A stretch of 64,000 bases of DNA. Source: Rhododendron vialii (Eukaryota; Streptophyta; Magnoliopsida; Ericales; Ericaceae). This document shows positions 1 through 13,700 of this stretch, one piece after another; positions within the stretch are counted from its first letter, which is position 1; the number at the start of each line of letters is the position of its first letter. The position numbers were made by a program, and so were the translations under genes. The notes beneath the pieces are model-generated. The model had not been told where the DNA came from, ran no database searches, and was given only the letters and a program-made list of their open reading frames with translations. The stretch spans positions 40,595,001 to 40,659,000 of the forward strand of contig NC_080560.1 of the NCBI RefSeq assembly GCF_030253575.1, read 5' to 3'.

Positions 1-278
1 AAATGATTTAGTATTCTTGTAACTTTGTATCCAATGTTGATGACAGAGTTTTAGTTAAGTATCTTGTGGTAATAATATCATCATTTTGTTAGTAGAAACT
101 TTGAGTTTCTCGGCAGATTCTTTACTAAGCATTACACAAGGCTTTTAGTCTTTTACCCCCAAAGTTGGAGTCCAATATCCGTCCTGACTATATTAGAGGA
201 ACTGAGAAAACATAACTAAAAAAGAACAGCGAAATGACATAAAGCTTGAATTTTAGCAATATTTCATATGATACATAC

Positions 279-3047
279 CTGCGGAAGGAAGCTCTTTCTA
301 AATCCAAAGTTCGAATCAATATCTAATCTCCCTCCTTGACCAACAGGAATTGCTTGTCTGTATCTACAATACCCAGCTGTGCCAATCCCCTGATAATAAG
401 AAGTTAAGAATAATAACATTGGAAACATAAATGCAGTAGCAGACAACTACAGGAAAAAGAAACCAACTTTTGGAAAACATTACCTATGATGTTAGAGACG
501 CGAAAACATTACCTATGATGTTAGAGACGCAAGCAGAAGAAAGGATCTTTTCCGGTAAGTAAAATTTTCTTACCAAAATGAAGAGATATTCACCAATAGC
601 CTAAAAGAATGGCTTAAAAGGCACAACAAACCTCTATAAAAGTTCAAAATTTGCTTTTACTAGGTGGAATGGAGAAACTAGGAGAAATCACCACACCTGT
701 TCAATTAAAGGGAGATATCCACCAACATCTGGTTGTATGGTGCCATCTTCAAGTATTCCACCCTCACCTCCCACCCCAACAGCAATGTCGTCGCGGCACA
801 TCATGTAAAGGATATCATAGATGTGATTAACAGCATGCCCAGCATCTGTCCATAAGTTTGTGCTAATAGTTACAGCCTGTTGAAATGTATTGTCAAAAGT
901 TAAAGTTGGAATGAGTTATAGCAGCTGTCAGACTATCTTAAAGTAAACCATTGATAGTTAAGGGCCATTTTAAGAAGTTGTTTCTGAAAATATCAGAAAA
1001 AACAAACTACATATAAACAAGTAAATAATAATCAATTATATGACATGCACACGTAGTTTAAAATGCTATGTTCAAGGAAGAATAAATATTTCAAAGAATT
1101 TCTCGCTTATGCCTTCGATCACAAGTACTCAATTCGATGATTGCCTTGGCATTTCAGTATTTTTTTGTTTAATCATTTGCCTCTCCAATGGAGGATTAGT
1201 ATAATTCAAACAAGTAGCTTTACAGGTTTCATTGAATCTTGGATTACACAAGAGTAAAGGTATATTTCAAATTGCAAAAATTGGCTACAAAATAATCAGA
1301 AGTGAAAGCAGTCTGATAGGACCTAACATATCTATCCTTTTCTTTTTTGTTTCTTGAGGGCCTCCTATATCAACTGTCTTACTTTCTTTTGCAACCATAC
1401 CTCTCCACACGTGAGATGCTTGAAACTATAGAAGTTGATACTGGGAAAATGTCAAGAGAATCGATATTCCATTCTTGTCTTGGACGGCTGCAGGTCAGTA
1501 AATCAACAACATCGGCAGACCGGGGCAATGCGAGACATCCATTAGTCTTTGACTTGGTAATCGTAAGTCTCAGCCCGTTCCCAGCTTGCCTCGCTCAGGT
1601 TGGCCTTTCTACTTGACGTAAGGCCCCTTTAGCCAGGGCGAAGATGAGGATAAGAAGTAATTCATGACCTGGACCCAAACTGAGCCAAGGCAGTCCAGAG
1701 GCCAAAAGGTACGGGCTGATAATCTTTGTCATTCGGTACACTATTGAGTGTCTAGGAATTTGGCCTATAAAATGGGCATACAAAAAATTGGAAGCGTTGG
1801 CGGGTGGAACTTAGCTCAGCATAAGCAATCTGGGGAAAAGAAAACCAACTTTTCCTCTTTATAGTTCACAAATCACGATGCAGCATAGCAGAAAGATGAA
1901 AGGAAATTGCTAACTTTATCCCTAAGGGCGATAGATAATAGGTAAAAGGTGCATCAATATCCGAGAAAAGCATATTGATATCTGTAAAAGTGTATTAATA
2001 TCAGTGAGATATATATTGAAATTCGAACATGTTTGGAATTATTGGCATATTTATCCGTCGCCTACTAGGAGGAGATTAGCAAGAACTAAGAAGAAAATCC
2101 GGGACTTGTCTCTGGATAATTCATAGGTATATTGTACTTCATATACCGAAGCTTCTTGTCAAATCTGACCATCAAATTTACACCAAACTTCTTAAGATAT
2201 TGCAAGTGATTGGACTTGTGCACATAAACACATTCATCCTTCCATACACACACAAACGCATTAATAGGTAAAATAAGCAATGGAAGCGACTTGGTTAGCT
2301 CTTACCCCCTTTTTTTTGGACTCAGAACCAGAATTTGAGCAAAAACCAACTAAAACTCACTCCACTCCACTATAGTGCTTGACTCAAACATACATCACAA
2401 TGATTTTTACACAAATTTTTACTGAAGGGAAACTCAAAATTCACTCGAATTTCATATGATTATTCCCTCTTTCTGCCATTAATCTAACTTCTACTCACTT
2501 TAAAGCATTTATATTCAAGTTTGCCTGTTCAAGTACTACATACCAAATGAAGTTTTTGCTCAAACTTTTACCCATACTCGAATAACAGGGCGGGTAAGGG
2601 CCGGAGATGCTCGAAAGTTTTACAAACTTAGGAGTAGTTACTTTTACGAATTTTGGACTTCCGATACCGATATTTATCCATATATTTTCGGATACTTCGG
2701 ATTTCCTCTACCAACATTCATATCCGCTGCTTGTAAATATCAGTATCACAGTACAATTATCTGTTCCTTCAAGCATCTCTCGTATAATGTGTTCTACGCT
2801 TCCGTTAAGACTACTAAAACCCTATGAGGGAATAAAAAGGAAGTAAAACAAAGACCTGCAGATCGAATTCTGAACGGTCAAGCTTCAAGAGGTACAACAG
2901 AGCGAAGACATCGTCCGTGCACACGTCCGTATCCAGAAGGATGCGATGCGGCCGCCGGCGACCGCCGCCCTCCGCCGTGTAAAAGTTAGCTACTACGACA
3001 GCTCCGATTACAACTACAACTACACATAAAAGTCTCTGTGTCAACAT
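279..3047 (-). CDS. NSH3-like nucleoside hydrolase copy A, first three exons (partial)
   Basis: This is the 5' part of a secreted inosine/uridine-preferring nucleoside hydrolase (IUNH fold), which splits purine nucleosides into base and ribose. The visible exons on the minus strand are 2856..3047, 697..876 and 279..389, all phase 0 with GT-AG borders (64, 60 and 37 codons). They match exons 1-3 of the complete neighbour at 4712..14551 in length and phase. The start at 3047 is preceded by an in-frame stop 2 codons upstream and followed by a hydrophobic signal peptide (about residues 1-21). The calcium/ribose motif reads DTDVCTDD, so all Asp ligands are present, but a Cys replaces the neighbour's Asp at a non-ligand position. 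A second Cys (MMCRDD) replaces the neighbour's Gly. The next exon should lie left of base 1. No stop or frameshift is seen, so it may be functional; the alternative is a decaying tandem copy. Confidence 0.88.
473..530. repeat. 29-bp tandem duplication in intron 2 of NSH copy A
   Basis: Two adjacent, essentially identical 29-bp units (473..501 and 502..530) begin GAAAACATTACC. The corresponding intron of copy B does not have them, so this is a recent local slippage event. Confidence 0.85.
877..2855. other. Long first intron of NSH copy A
   Basis: This is a 2-kb intron without a supported gene. Near its left-gene end (about 2540-2612) it holds a degenerate MITE-like end containing TTTTGCTCAAACTTTTACCC and a GGAGATGCTC terminus. 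Similar ends occur near 36396-36440 and 62452-62500. The open frames here are short and show no recognised domain. Confidence 0.6.
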
Positions 3048-3844
3048 TTTTTAGGCGATTTGATCGGAGAAGAAACTCTCGAATATCACTCCCGAGAGAA
3101 AGCAGCAAAAGTGATTAGCGATTATAAGCAAATGATGATGCTGTGTTAATTATGCAAACAGAGAAGCTAATGCAAGTGATGAATAAATGAGGAGGCTTGT
3201 CAGCACTTGGGTAGCGTGCATTTGACACATTTTCGGGCTTGGGTTAATATTTTGATGGTCTAAACCGTTCAACTATGCAAAGCTAGTTGCAATTGGATGA
3301 CGATCGATATTTTTTCAGAACTATATTAATCAATTAATATTCTATACAAATACGTTCTGTTTGATGCATGGGACAACGAATAAATTTCATCCGAATGATT
3401 TTTTGATGCCTCGTACCTGAAAACAATGATTTTTTGATGCCTCGTACCTGGAAACAACACTGATGAATACATGATTCTTAATTTGTGGGAAACAAAATAC
3501 ATGTATTCATAAATTAATAACAAAATCTCATCCTTAAATATTAATAACAGATAAATGTATGCCAAAAAGTGGGAAAAAAAAAAACCCCCAAATATCGTGA
3601 GTATATTTTCAGCTTGCAAACTACTACAAAAAAGATCAAAGTGGATTGCATAAATATACTTTTAAAAGAAAATGAGGGGAACACATTTTTTCAAAGGAAA
3701 AGCACGGCAAGAATTTTGACTCAAGCTTGTGATGTTGGGACCATTCTTCGTGACTTTTACAAATAAAACCAAAATACAATAAAACTAATGGGATAATTGG
3801 GGGGTGTGCAAGGGGTCCGGACCCCTCTTGCACCCGGTCCGCCC
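3048..3844. other. Upstream region of NSH copy A
   Basis: This is intergenic DNA containing the presumed promoter of copy A. It holds a short direct repeat around 3390-3455 (the block ATGATTTTTTGATGCCTCGT occurs twice, about 32 bp apart). I see no gene. Confidence 0.5.
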
Positions 3845-4475
3845 CTCGGTATGCAGGTGGACCCAAAATGTGTTCTGTGCTTGATGAGAATGAGTCCCTC
3901 TCCCACTTGTTTTTTTTTTTTTTTGTCCATGCAGTTATGCTACTTAGGTTTGGTCCTCTATCTTGACATGCAATGGGATTACTTAGTTTTCCTGTGGATC
4001 TGTTTGGTGTGTTGGTTGGGCCAGGCAGTTCAGAAGAGGAAATTCACTGGCTCACATTTTATTCCAAATTCTCTTTTGCTCAACAATTTTATTGTCTGCG
4101 GAAGGAGAGAAATGGCAGGATATTTCAGACCCAGAGCGCGGATTGTCGAATACTTTATGAAATGAGCAGAGTCGCAGAAAATATAGCCAGAAAAACTATT
4201 TCGATAGCGGCATCAAAAACTATCATTTTTCTCTTGTTTCTTGCTCCTTGTTTGTATGGGCACATTATAGAAAGTATTCAAGCTTTGCCTTGGTTCCTGG
4301 AGGAGAGTTGAATCATCTTGCCATTGCTGATGCTTGGAGAATCAGTAGAAAGATTTTTTTCACCCGTACCTGTTTTCGGGTGTAGAGTTCGGTTTGGTTG
4401 TTTTGTTTCTGGTTAAACCTGTGCAAGGACTTCCTTTCATTCGTCGTGCTTAATAAGATCGTAACTTACCCAAAA
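3845..4475 (+). mobile_element. LINE 3'-end remnant (zinc-binding RT tail)
   Basis: In shifting frames the sequence encodes pieces typical of the C-terminal zinc-binding region of plant L1-type LINE reverse transcriptases. There is a CVLC...DENESLSHLFF-like block near 3870-3915 and an LRKERNGRIF block near 4100-4125. It ends with an AATAAGATCGTAACTTACCCAAAAAAAC tail-like stretch near 4448-4480. Frameshifts and a poly-T interruption show it is dead. It sits between the two nucleoside hydrolase copies. Confidence 0.55.
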
Positions 4476-4711
4476 AAACAAAGATGAAGAAGAAGAAGAA
4501 GAAGAACAGTTCTAGTGTTGCTTTCAATCTCTTTGTATTGCTTTAATGAGGTAATTACAAGAAATTGTGGGAGCTCCCAAATTGTGACTATATCGCGGGT
4601 TAGTAGCATTTTCTAGCCAAACCCATGTATGAATACTAATGAAAACTGCTGTGTAACAATCAGGAGGAGGAAGAAAAAGAGAGTGTGTGTTTCTTTTTGC
4701 TGATGAGGATT

Positions 4712-7700
4712 TTATTTTGGTGGCCTACTCCAAGTTCTTCTTTGCTGTTGGAAACTTCCAACCACAGCAGACTGTTGCTGGTCGCCAAGTCGATTCGCGA
4801 AAGCACCGTAGTATGCCGTATCATCCACCTTTTCCAGTATCTTTACTGATTTTCCGTCCTTTTCGTCGATTTTCATTTGTCCATCTACAGATTCGACACC
4901 GGTTGAGACTACTCTTATGGATTTGACTTGAAACGCAGAGTTGGTTGTAGAATGATCGGCACCCAAGGTTACGGCACCGAGAATTTCCCCCAGAAATGTG
5001 TCCTGCAGAAAAATAAGATTTGGTATCACAGGCTAGACTAAAACCTTCTGCAAAATGCCGTTATGGTGTTGCTTTCGTTTGCATTTTGTAATTCGAAATA
5101 ATCGGAAGTCCGAAAACACCCATAATTATCGTGTCTCTTCATCTTTGTGTACTCAGTTTTCCGGAACATATTTTTGGTGTTTCCAATTCTTCGCGGCCAA
5201 AGAGTAATTATTTGCGGTCAAGAGTAATTCTTCGCGGCCAAGTGTAATTCTACGCAGCCAAAAATAATTCTACGTGGCCAAGAGTAATTCTAAACAGCCA
5301 CGTGTAATTATTTGTGACCAGGAGTAATTCTATGTGGCCAAAAGTAATTCTTCGTGGCTAAGAGTAATTCTACGCAGGTGTAATTCTTTGCGGCCAAAAC
5401 TAATTCTACGCGGTCAGGAGTAATTCTAAACGGCCACGTGTAATTATTTGTGGCCAGGAGTAATTCTATGCGGCCAAAATTAATTTTTCGCGTCCAAGTG
5501 TAATTCTTTGCAGCTAGGAGTAATTCTTCACGGCCAATAGTAATTATTTGCGGCCAGGAATAATTCTACACGGCCAAGTGTAATTCTTCGCACCCAAATT
5601 GTAATTCTTTGCGGCCAGGAGAAATTCTACACGGCCAAAAATAATTCTACGCGGCCAGGTGTAATTCTTTGCGGCCAAGTGTAATACTTTGCGGCCAGGA
5701 GTAATTCTACGCGGCCAGGAGTAATTCTTTGCGCCCAAGAGTAATTCTAAACGTAGTTGTTTTAGACTTTTCTTTCATCAAAAACATTGCTTGGAAACAT
5801 TACCAATGCAAGTTTTTTGTTTTCTCTTGGAAATGAAATGAAAAACAGAAAACGATTTGCTGATTCATTAGCTAAGCTTTTTCTTTTCTTTTCTTTTACG
5901 AGAGATTAGCTAAGCTAATAGCAGAAATTCCTTACAACGACAGTTGCGTGCCATACCATATGCTGATATCTATGATGCTCTAGTTGCAACCGGTGCAGCC
6001 TTGATATCAACCGCCTTGCAAAAATTGCTTCGGGCGTCCTCTTCGTCACATGCAGCCTTTCTAAAATCTTAGGAAATGCACTAACTTTACGCTGAATTCC
6101 AAGTGGGATTAGGGTAACATTGAGCCCAGAATGGAATACCGTCTTTGCAGCCAAAGGGTCAAGAAACATATTGAATTCTGCATATTCGTTTGAAGGAATA
6201 GTAAAAACGTTTCCTTTCTCTGCGTTATTATAGTTGATGTTTCCTCCGACTATATACACATCCTGCATTGAGTTCCATAAAGACTTTCAGGCAGAAGTTG
6301 CATATAAATTAACCAATACACCAATACGAATCATATCTTTATGTCGGTTTTATGGGTTTTGTAAATCTTTCCATGGTAAAGGAAAATGAAAACCACAAAT
6401 TTTGTGTCAAGGCCACTGGGATGCAGTAAATAATGACATGCAGCAAAAAGGTACTTAAAAGCTGCTAACCTGAATCAGAGAACTTGTGTTTTTGTCTGAA
6501 AGAATTATGTTTGCTAAATTAGTCAAGGGACCATTGGTTAGTATCGTAATCTTAGATCCTGAATCGAGGGATTTCAACAAGGACTCCCAAACTTCAAGTG
6601 CTAGCGGTTGCCTCAGTTCAGGGTGATCAGTGTCGCGAGGAGCTCTGAATTTTGCAGAGTTCTCTGCAGTATACCTGAGATGTAACACAAGATTCAGTCT
6701 TAGCCTATCCAGCACAAATGAGATGGACATAATCCTAGGTAATTAGTATTGTTACTCTAGTAATTCTTGTAGGCTAAATTGATTATATGAGGATTAACAG
6801 TTCAGAATTCCAAGGGAAAAGTTGATGTTTCCTAACTGAGGAAGTTAATTCCAACTGCCATTCCATAAACATTTGTACTCGATTCTGAAAATGACCTAGA
6901 GCATTTCCACTGGTTTCTGCCATATTTGCCAATGCCTTCATAAAAATTGACATGCTATAGTGCATTTTATCCAATTTTAGCGATGTTGCTCGATTGGTTC
7001 AATGCTATTTTGGCCAACTATTCACTTTTACCGATGGATCAAAAGCAGTGGAGATCACTAGTATTGATACCGATGTGATAGGTTAGCACAAGAAATGGAT
7101 TTGACAAGTTTTGACGGCAGATCTGCCCAACCAGTAGAGTTGCAATTTTCCTCATTTTTGCCAAATGTTGACAATGGCAAAAGAATTTGCGAAACCATTA
7201 GATATGCTCTTGTGCACTATGGAAGAGACAGCTAAACCTGCGGAGATACCCTTTTGCATTATCAACCATGAATGAAATGTGGATTATCATCTTCTTGTAA
7301 TGTTTTACATAAATGTTGAGAGTAAAAGTCCCAAGATATGCATTTTCTCGATGTAAATATAGGATCTACAAGTACCTCCTCGGGCTTCGTGGTAAATCAC
7401 GAGCTAATCCATAGAGAGTATCGGAGTCCAGGAGTCCACCACTACCATGTGGAATAGCCTTCACATACTTGCAGTCTCCAGGATCAGACTGGTTTGTTGC
7501 AAATACATCTCCTAGACCAACAGGAATGTCGTCGCGACCCATCATATGCAGCAAATCATAGATGATATCTATTGTTGCTGCATTTGCCCACCCAGTTGGA
7601 GTCACTAATATTGCCTGGATCAAAAGGAAAGACAATCTGTTTGGTAGAGATATTGTTTTCTCTTATCTGTTCCCATTTTTCGAATTAAAGTTGGCAGCTT

Positions 7701-10700
7701 CAAAAGTTGTTTTCTGGAGGTTGAATAACGTAAATTTTTTCAAAACAACTCCTGCAAAGTATTATGGTAAACTATTCTTCTAAGCTAGGTGAGCAACAAA
7801 CAAAAAATAAAGGGAATGTCATGCTAATGGGATTGGAAACCAGTTTACCTTGAGGTTGATGACTTCCACAGGTAATTTAAGGAGATAAAAAAGAGCCAGA
7901 AAATCGCCTGCACTCATGTCCATGTCAAACACGACATTTTTCCCGAGTTTCTTCCCTTGAAAATCTGGTTTGTAAAGAACTTCTTTATAGTAAGGAAATT
8001 GTGTTGTGAAATTGAATCTTCCGGAATGTTGAGGGAGGTTCAGAACCTGTAAATGACAGATACTTAGCGCGAAAAAAAAAAATTTACCTGCACATTTTAT
8101 AGCGCACAAATAGAAACTAAACTTATATAAAGGATTTGTCAATGGACCAAGATGTAGATGAACTTACATCCAAGAAACTTATGAAAAATTCCCTATTTAG
8201 GGAGCTGTTACTGTCGCGATTTGGTTTTGCTTTTGTTGCAACAAGCACTGACACTGCTTCTGGACCAGATACTTCCATAGTATAGCCATCCTGTTTTATA
8301 CACAATGAATAAGCAGGCAACTGAAAAATAACAACAGTCATCACTCTAGTTCATGTTTCATAGTTCTTTCAGAATTAGTTTTTCGAAACACTTTTCACAA
8401 ATTTGTTTTCAAGGCACAAACAATATCGGTTTGGTTTTGGACTTAATTTTTTCAGTGAAAATAATTGTCGTGAAAAGTGTTCCTGTTCAAAAGAAAATCC
8501 CTTAAAAAGAAATGTTGAAATAAGTCAACCAAACAAATTTTTCAAAAAATGTTCTGCAAAACTGATTCCAAAACCATACAAAACAAAGGAGAGCCATTTT
8601 TTTGTTTCAACTGCAAAATTACCTGGCATCTCCCTTTCCCATCCTTTACAAGGCAAAATGGGTCTCTGAGTCGAGTTTGAACATGGCCACTGTGAACTCC
8701 ACCTTTCTTCAAATTGAACTTCGGAATCTTCAGGCCATCGAAAAATGGATTTGATGCATCGGATACGCCATATGGTTTGTTTGAAGTAATAACAGTAATA
8801 TTCATAAACTCCATTTCAGCAAAATCATTTTCCCCATTAGGGTCACGCGATTTATGCATGATTGAAGTAGCTACACCCGATGTAAACGAATCCCACAAGA
8901 AATAACTCTGCACAGAATAAGCTATAATCACGAACTGCAGCATATCGATTTTAGTGGAAATTCTTGACATACAAGGAAGAAGAAGTAAATTTCATGATTT
9001 TGGATTTAGTTTTACCGTGTAAAACTGGTCATCGAACCAAGTATCACGAGCCATTTTTAAGGACTTGAAGCAGTATTGTGCCTCATAGGTATGTTGATTC
9101 TGCTCAAACGCGTTGAAGAAGTTTTCACTAATGGGAATGGTGTTTGTTGCATCCAGCGGAACAAGTGTAACTGGAATTCCAGAATGGATTACCTGCGATA
9201 TACAGTAAACACCTTCAACGTAAACTTCTTTGCGTGGCCTGCACTATTGTGTCAGCAAGACACTTCATTATCATTTCTTGTAAGAAATACTACTTCTACA
9301 TCTGAATTTAAACCGCATATCAATTTCCATTCCCTCTTTCAACATCGAAATGTTTACCTAACTTTCTGTCTCGTTATCTGTCTCAAGAGAATCTTGTCCA
9401 AAAGTCTAGCTCTCATACCAACGTGGGACAAGCTCTAACAAAATTTCCATTTTACACGTCACAATAAAAATCGTCTCCTGTTCCGGTGCATTTCCACAGT
9501 TGAATCAAGGAAAATCAAGACCTCTATAATTGGTAGACTTAACAACAAATGAAGACCTCTATAAGAGGTAGATGGACAACTAAGCCTGGTAACAAAGAAT
9601 TATGTGAAAGTTTGGGCTGGGTTCTAAATAATAAGCTAAGTGGCCTAATGGTTTAGGCATTTCTGTTATGATAATATTCATGTTAGTTCCAGTAGGGGCA
9701 TCAAAATACCAAAGAGGTAGTACCTGGTATGCAGCAAAAGGATCTCCAAACACATTGAACTCGGCAAAAGGGTTGCTAGTGTAGCCCGTGAACAAATTAC
9801 CACGGTCGCCACACTGTTGAGGCTGGCAAGAGGAAGTGCCATTTCTCGGGCAGCAACCGGTCGGATTTGTTGACCTCACACCACCCCCCATTACGTAAAT
9901 GCGCTCAATGTTTTTCTTGAGATGTGGGTTTTCCATGAGAAAGATCGCGAAATTCGTATGCGCTCCAATCAGGAAAACAGTAATGGGACCGCCGGATACT
10001 TTGTCTATCATCACTTGTTGAGCAGTCGGTTGGCGAAGCGGAGAGTATTTCCTGTTCCCCTGATTCCGTGACCAAATTAGTGAGCCATGCAATCCTCTGT
10101 ATTCTGGTTCAAATGAAACTAAAGAGTTTATGTTGCATTTGTCATGGCAAATAGTATTGGACCTTTACAAAACTTGTCAAGACTACATCGCGCAATAAGA
10201 TGGAAGATGAATTTCTACCTAGTTCCCAATCGAGGAAAACATAGATTTCTCGACTCTGACATCGTGTCTAAACATGTCACGTATAAGAAACAATGATAAA
10301 TCCCTTCCCGCATACAATGCATGTGTCACATGCATTGTGAGCTGGTAGGGATATATATGTACGTGTTTCATAAAACAAAAATTCCACGTCATAGAAGTAT
10401 GTCATATACAGTCTAACTTTGATTGATTGAGACATGTAACAATATTTTGTATCTTGTATATCGAGATATATAGTGTCTAACGGTTGTGTAATTGTACTTT
10501 CGGCCCCATGGTTAGAGTCCAAGGTCCGTCCTGACTATACCTTAGTGGTATACAGAAAAAAGAACAGCAAAATCCTAATGAAAATGACATAAGCCTTGAA
10601 ATTAGCAAGATTTTCAAATGATTCATACCTGGGGAAGGAAGCTCTTTCTAAATCCAAAGTTGGAATCAATGTCTAATCTTCCTCCTTGGCCAACAGGAAT

Positions 10701-13700
10701 GGCTTGTCTATATCTACAGTATCCAGCTGTACCAATCCCCTGATAATAAGAACTAATAAAGCATTAGAACCATCCCCTACTCAACATAAAAATGTCAGGA
10801 AAAAACCAAGCATTCTCAATTTATTCACATGTTTGTTAATTTAGTAAAAAGCAAAACACAGTTTGGATCCTCTGGATCCTCTGTTCGAAAATGTTCGAAA
10901 ATGCCGTAACCCCTTACTCCAGGCCTCTTACAGAGAGAGGTCTGGAGTGGAAGTACGTGCATTTTGAGACAGAGGATTGTTAGCAAAAGTCACTAATAAC
11001 AAGTCTATTTGTAACTGTGTTTAGTGATGTAACAGTGATTAGTTGGTTGGTTAGTTAGGTTTGATTTGAGCTGAGCTGGCCTAGTGTAATTGGAGGATGT
11101 AAGTCGGTTGAGAAGGGGTTTTGCCAGCTGTCATTGTAGTTGAGTTGTATATAAAGGCTTCTGAGCTCATTTGTACATCATCGAACGAAGAACAGAAAAA
11201 TCAATTTGGGAAAAGATGAGTTTGTTCTTATTTGAGTTCTAGGGTTTCTTAATTCCTTTGTGTTTCTCTCTTGTTTTTCTATCATTCCTGTAAATTTCCA
11301 TATGGTATCAAAGCCAGGTTTCGATCCTGGGACCTGTGGGCTAGGATCACTTGGTAGCAGCATGAAACATGTGATGCCGTAGTTAGACGAATACATGTTG
11401 GATTTTTCGCAGCTACAAAAATTGCCATAATTTGTTCGGAAAAAACGTAGAATTCCTCTGCACCTGTTCAATTATAGGGAGATATCCACCAACATCTGGA
11501 AGTACGGTGCCATCTTCAAGTATTCCACCCTCACCTCCCACCCCGACGGGGATGTCGTTGCGGCCCATCATGTAAAGAATGTCGTAAATTTGATTCACAG
11601 CATGCCCAGCATCTGTCCATGCGTTTGTGTTAATAGTTACAGCCTGTTGAAATGTATTGTCAAAGAGTTACAGTTGGCTTGAATCAACAAAATATCTCAA
11701 AATAAGCCATTTTGATACTTGAGGGCCAGTAGAAGTCATTGTTTCTGAAAATATAAAGCTATTCGATTTCGATCTTGTGTTCGTTCTTAAAAAAAAGCTT
11801 GTTCAAGATTGATTTGTTACATAAACACACCAAGCTTGAACATTTTCTTGAAGCTCGTTAAGATTACAAACCATGCTCAAAAAAGTTAGTTATTACTCAG
11901 CTCATTTGGCTTATGATGTCTAAAAAAAAATTCAAGCTACTCAAGATCAACTGGTATTTAGCTTGATTAAAGCTCGTTTGTGGTCGGCTCGTCTCATAGA
12001 CAAGCTAAGCTCGAACATATTCTTGAAGTTCGCTAAGTTTTGAAACCAAACTTAATCAATAGCTTGATCGGCTCGTTTGGCTCGAATGGCTTGTTTGTCA
12101 CCCCTAATCAGAATCAATTTGTAACGTGCAATTGCTACTTGATTAAAACTATTCTCTCCGTCCCATTTTCATTGTCCCTTATTTTGTTTGTCTTTTTTAT
12201 GTCTTTTGTCTATATCTTTTAGGAGCCCTGCTATGGGGACCGATGAGTTTTCCACCGAAATCGTACCGACGGCCTCGCCTGGCCGTCTTCGACCACCAGA
12301 CGGCCAATCCAAGCCATCCAAAAATTCTATAAAAAAAAACGAGGGGACCCACGCAGGAATAAACGGCATCCAATGTGTATAAAGTGCTCGATCCAAACAT
12401 CCTATTTTTCATGTATTAATGTATATATGTATAGTGGCCGGAGACGGCCCGGCGAAGCCGTTGGTATGATTTCGGTGGGAAACTCGTCGGTCCCCATAGG
12501 TTTTCTAATCTTTTAGTGTAGATCTTGAAAAATATGCAATATAAATCTTGTTTGATAGATTTTGATTAGTTCTTTAATCCAAAGTTTTCAAAATTATGAA
12601 AAATATTATACTAGATTGAAAGATATAGAAATTAAAAAATGACATGCAAATCAGAAATGAATAATGAAAATGGGATGGAGGAAGTATTATAATCCAAGCA
12701 TTTTTATATTTTTTTGCAATTTATGGAACTCTACTCCTAACTTACATTTTTTTATGCCAAAGCGGTCTACGAGTGGTTATTTCATGCTTTCATGCTTTTG
12801 GAGCACCGCTATGTGGCACTTCAAGGGTTATTTTCACAAGGGATGCTACGGCCACCGACTAAAGGGGAGATTGACCGGCTACCTACGGCGCGCTGGGCCC
12901 ACTCCGGCCACCGGACGGCTGATCCAAGCCGTCCAAAAATTCTTTAAAAAAAACGAGTGGGCCCTAAAGAGAATCAACGGCAATCGAGGTGTGTAGGCGC
13001 TCGATCCAAACACTTCATTTTTCGTATATATTATACACATCGGATGCCGTTGATTCTCGTGTGGGCCCACTCATTTTTTTTTATAGAATTTTTGGACTGC
13101 TCGGATCAACCTTCCGGTAGCCGGAGTGGGCCTGCCACGCCGTTGATAGCCGGTCAATCTCCCCTTTGGTCGGGTGTCCTTAGTTTTCTTGTATTTTCAC
13201 CAGAGTTGTGAGTTTGTGTAGAAAATACACGTTTGGTAGTTGGTATTGGAACTCACACATTGGAACTCACACGAACGTGTGATGGACATGCAATGAAACT
13301 AGGGTACAACTTTAAGTTTTAAGTTGACAGTCAACCTAAAACAATTATCTTTTCTATTCTCGAGCTCGAGCTGATTACGATAACAACGTGAACGACTATT
13401 CCACTGACTGACGTACCCAAAATAAGCAAAATGAAGGACGGAAACGAGTGGAATCAATGTGTTCCAATTTCTGGCCTTCAACCGAGTAGACCATTGTTTG
13501 TTCAAAAAAAAAAACCGAGTAGACCATTGACTAAACGGCCGCTACCTGAAATGACAATGTGGCCAGTAATTGCTCGAGTCGGTGTGTGATCACCTTTCGT
13601 GCAGCAATCCTTCAGATTGCTCTTTTTATTCATTCAGAAAATAATTTTTGCATTCACTTTTTATTCTCTTCCACTCATTTTTTTTAAAAAAAAATTCTTG

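Noticed and set aside
5544-5738. Minus-strand frame of 64 codons with repeated [10 protein letters not shown] peptides
   Set aside because: It is the 20-bp intronic minisatellite read in sequence; the intron is firmly placed between two NSH3 exons.
12169-13211. Overlapping frames on both strands at 12.2-13.2 kb
   Set aside because: Produced by the two palindromic MITEs in the first intron of NSH3 copy B.
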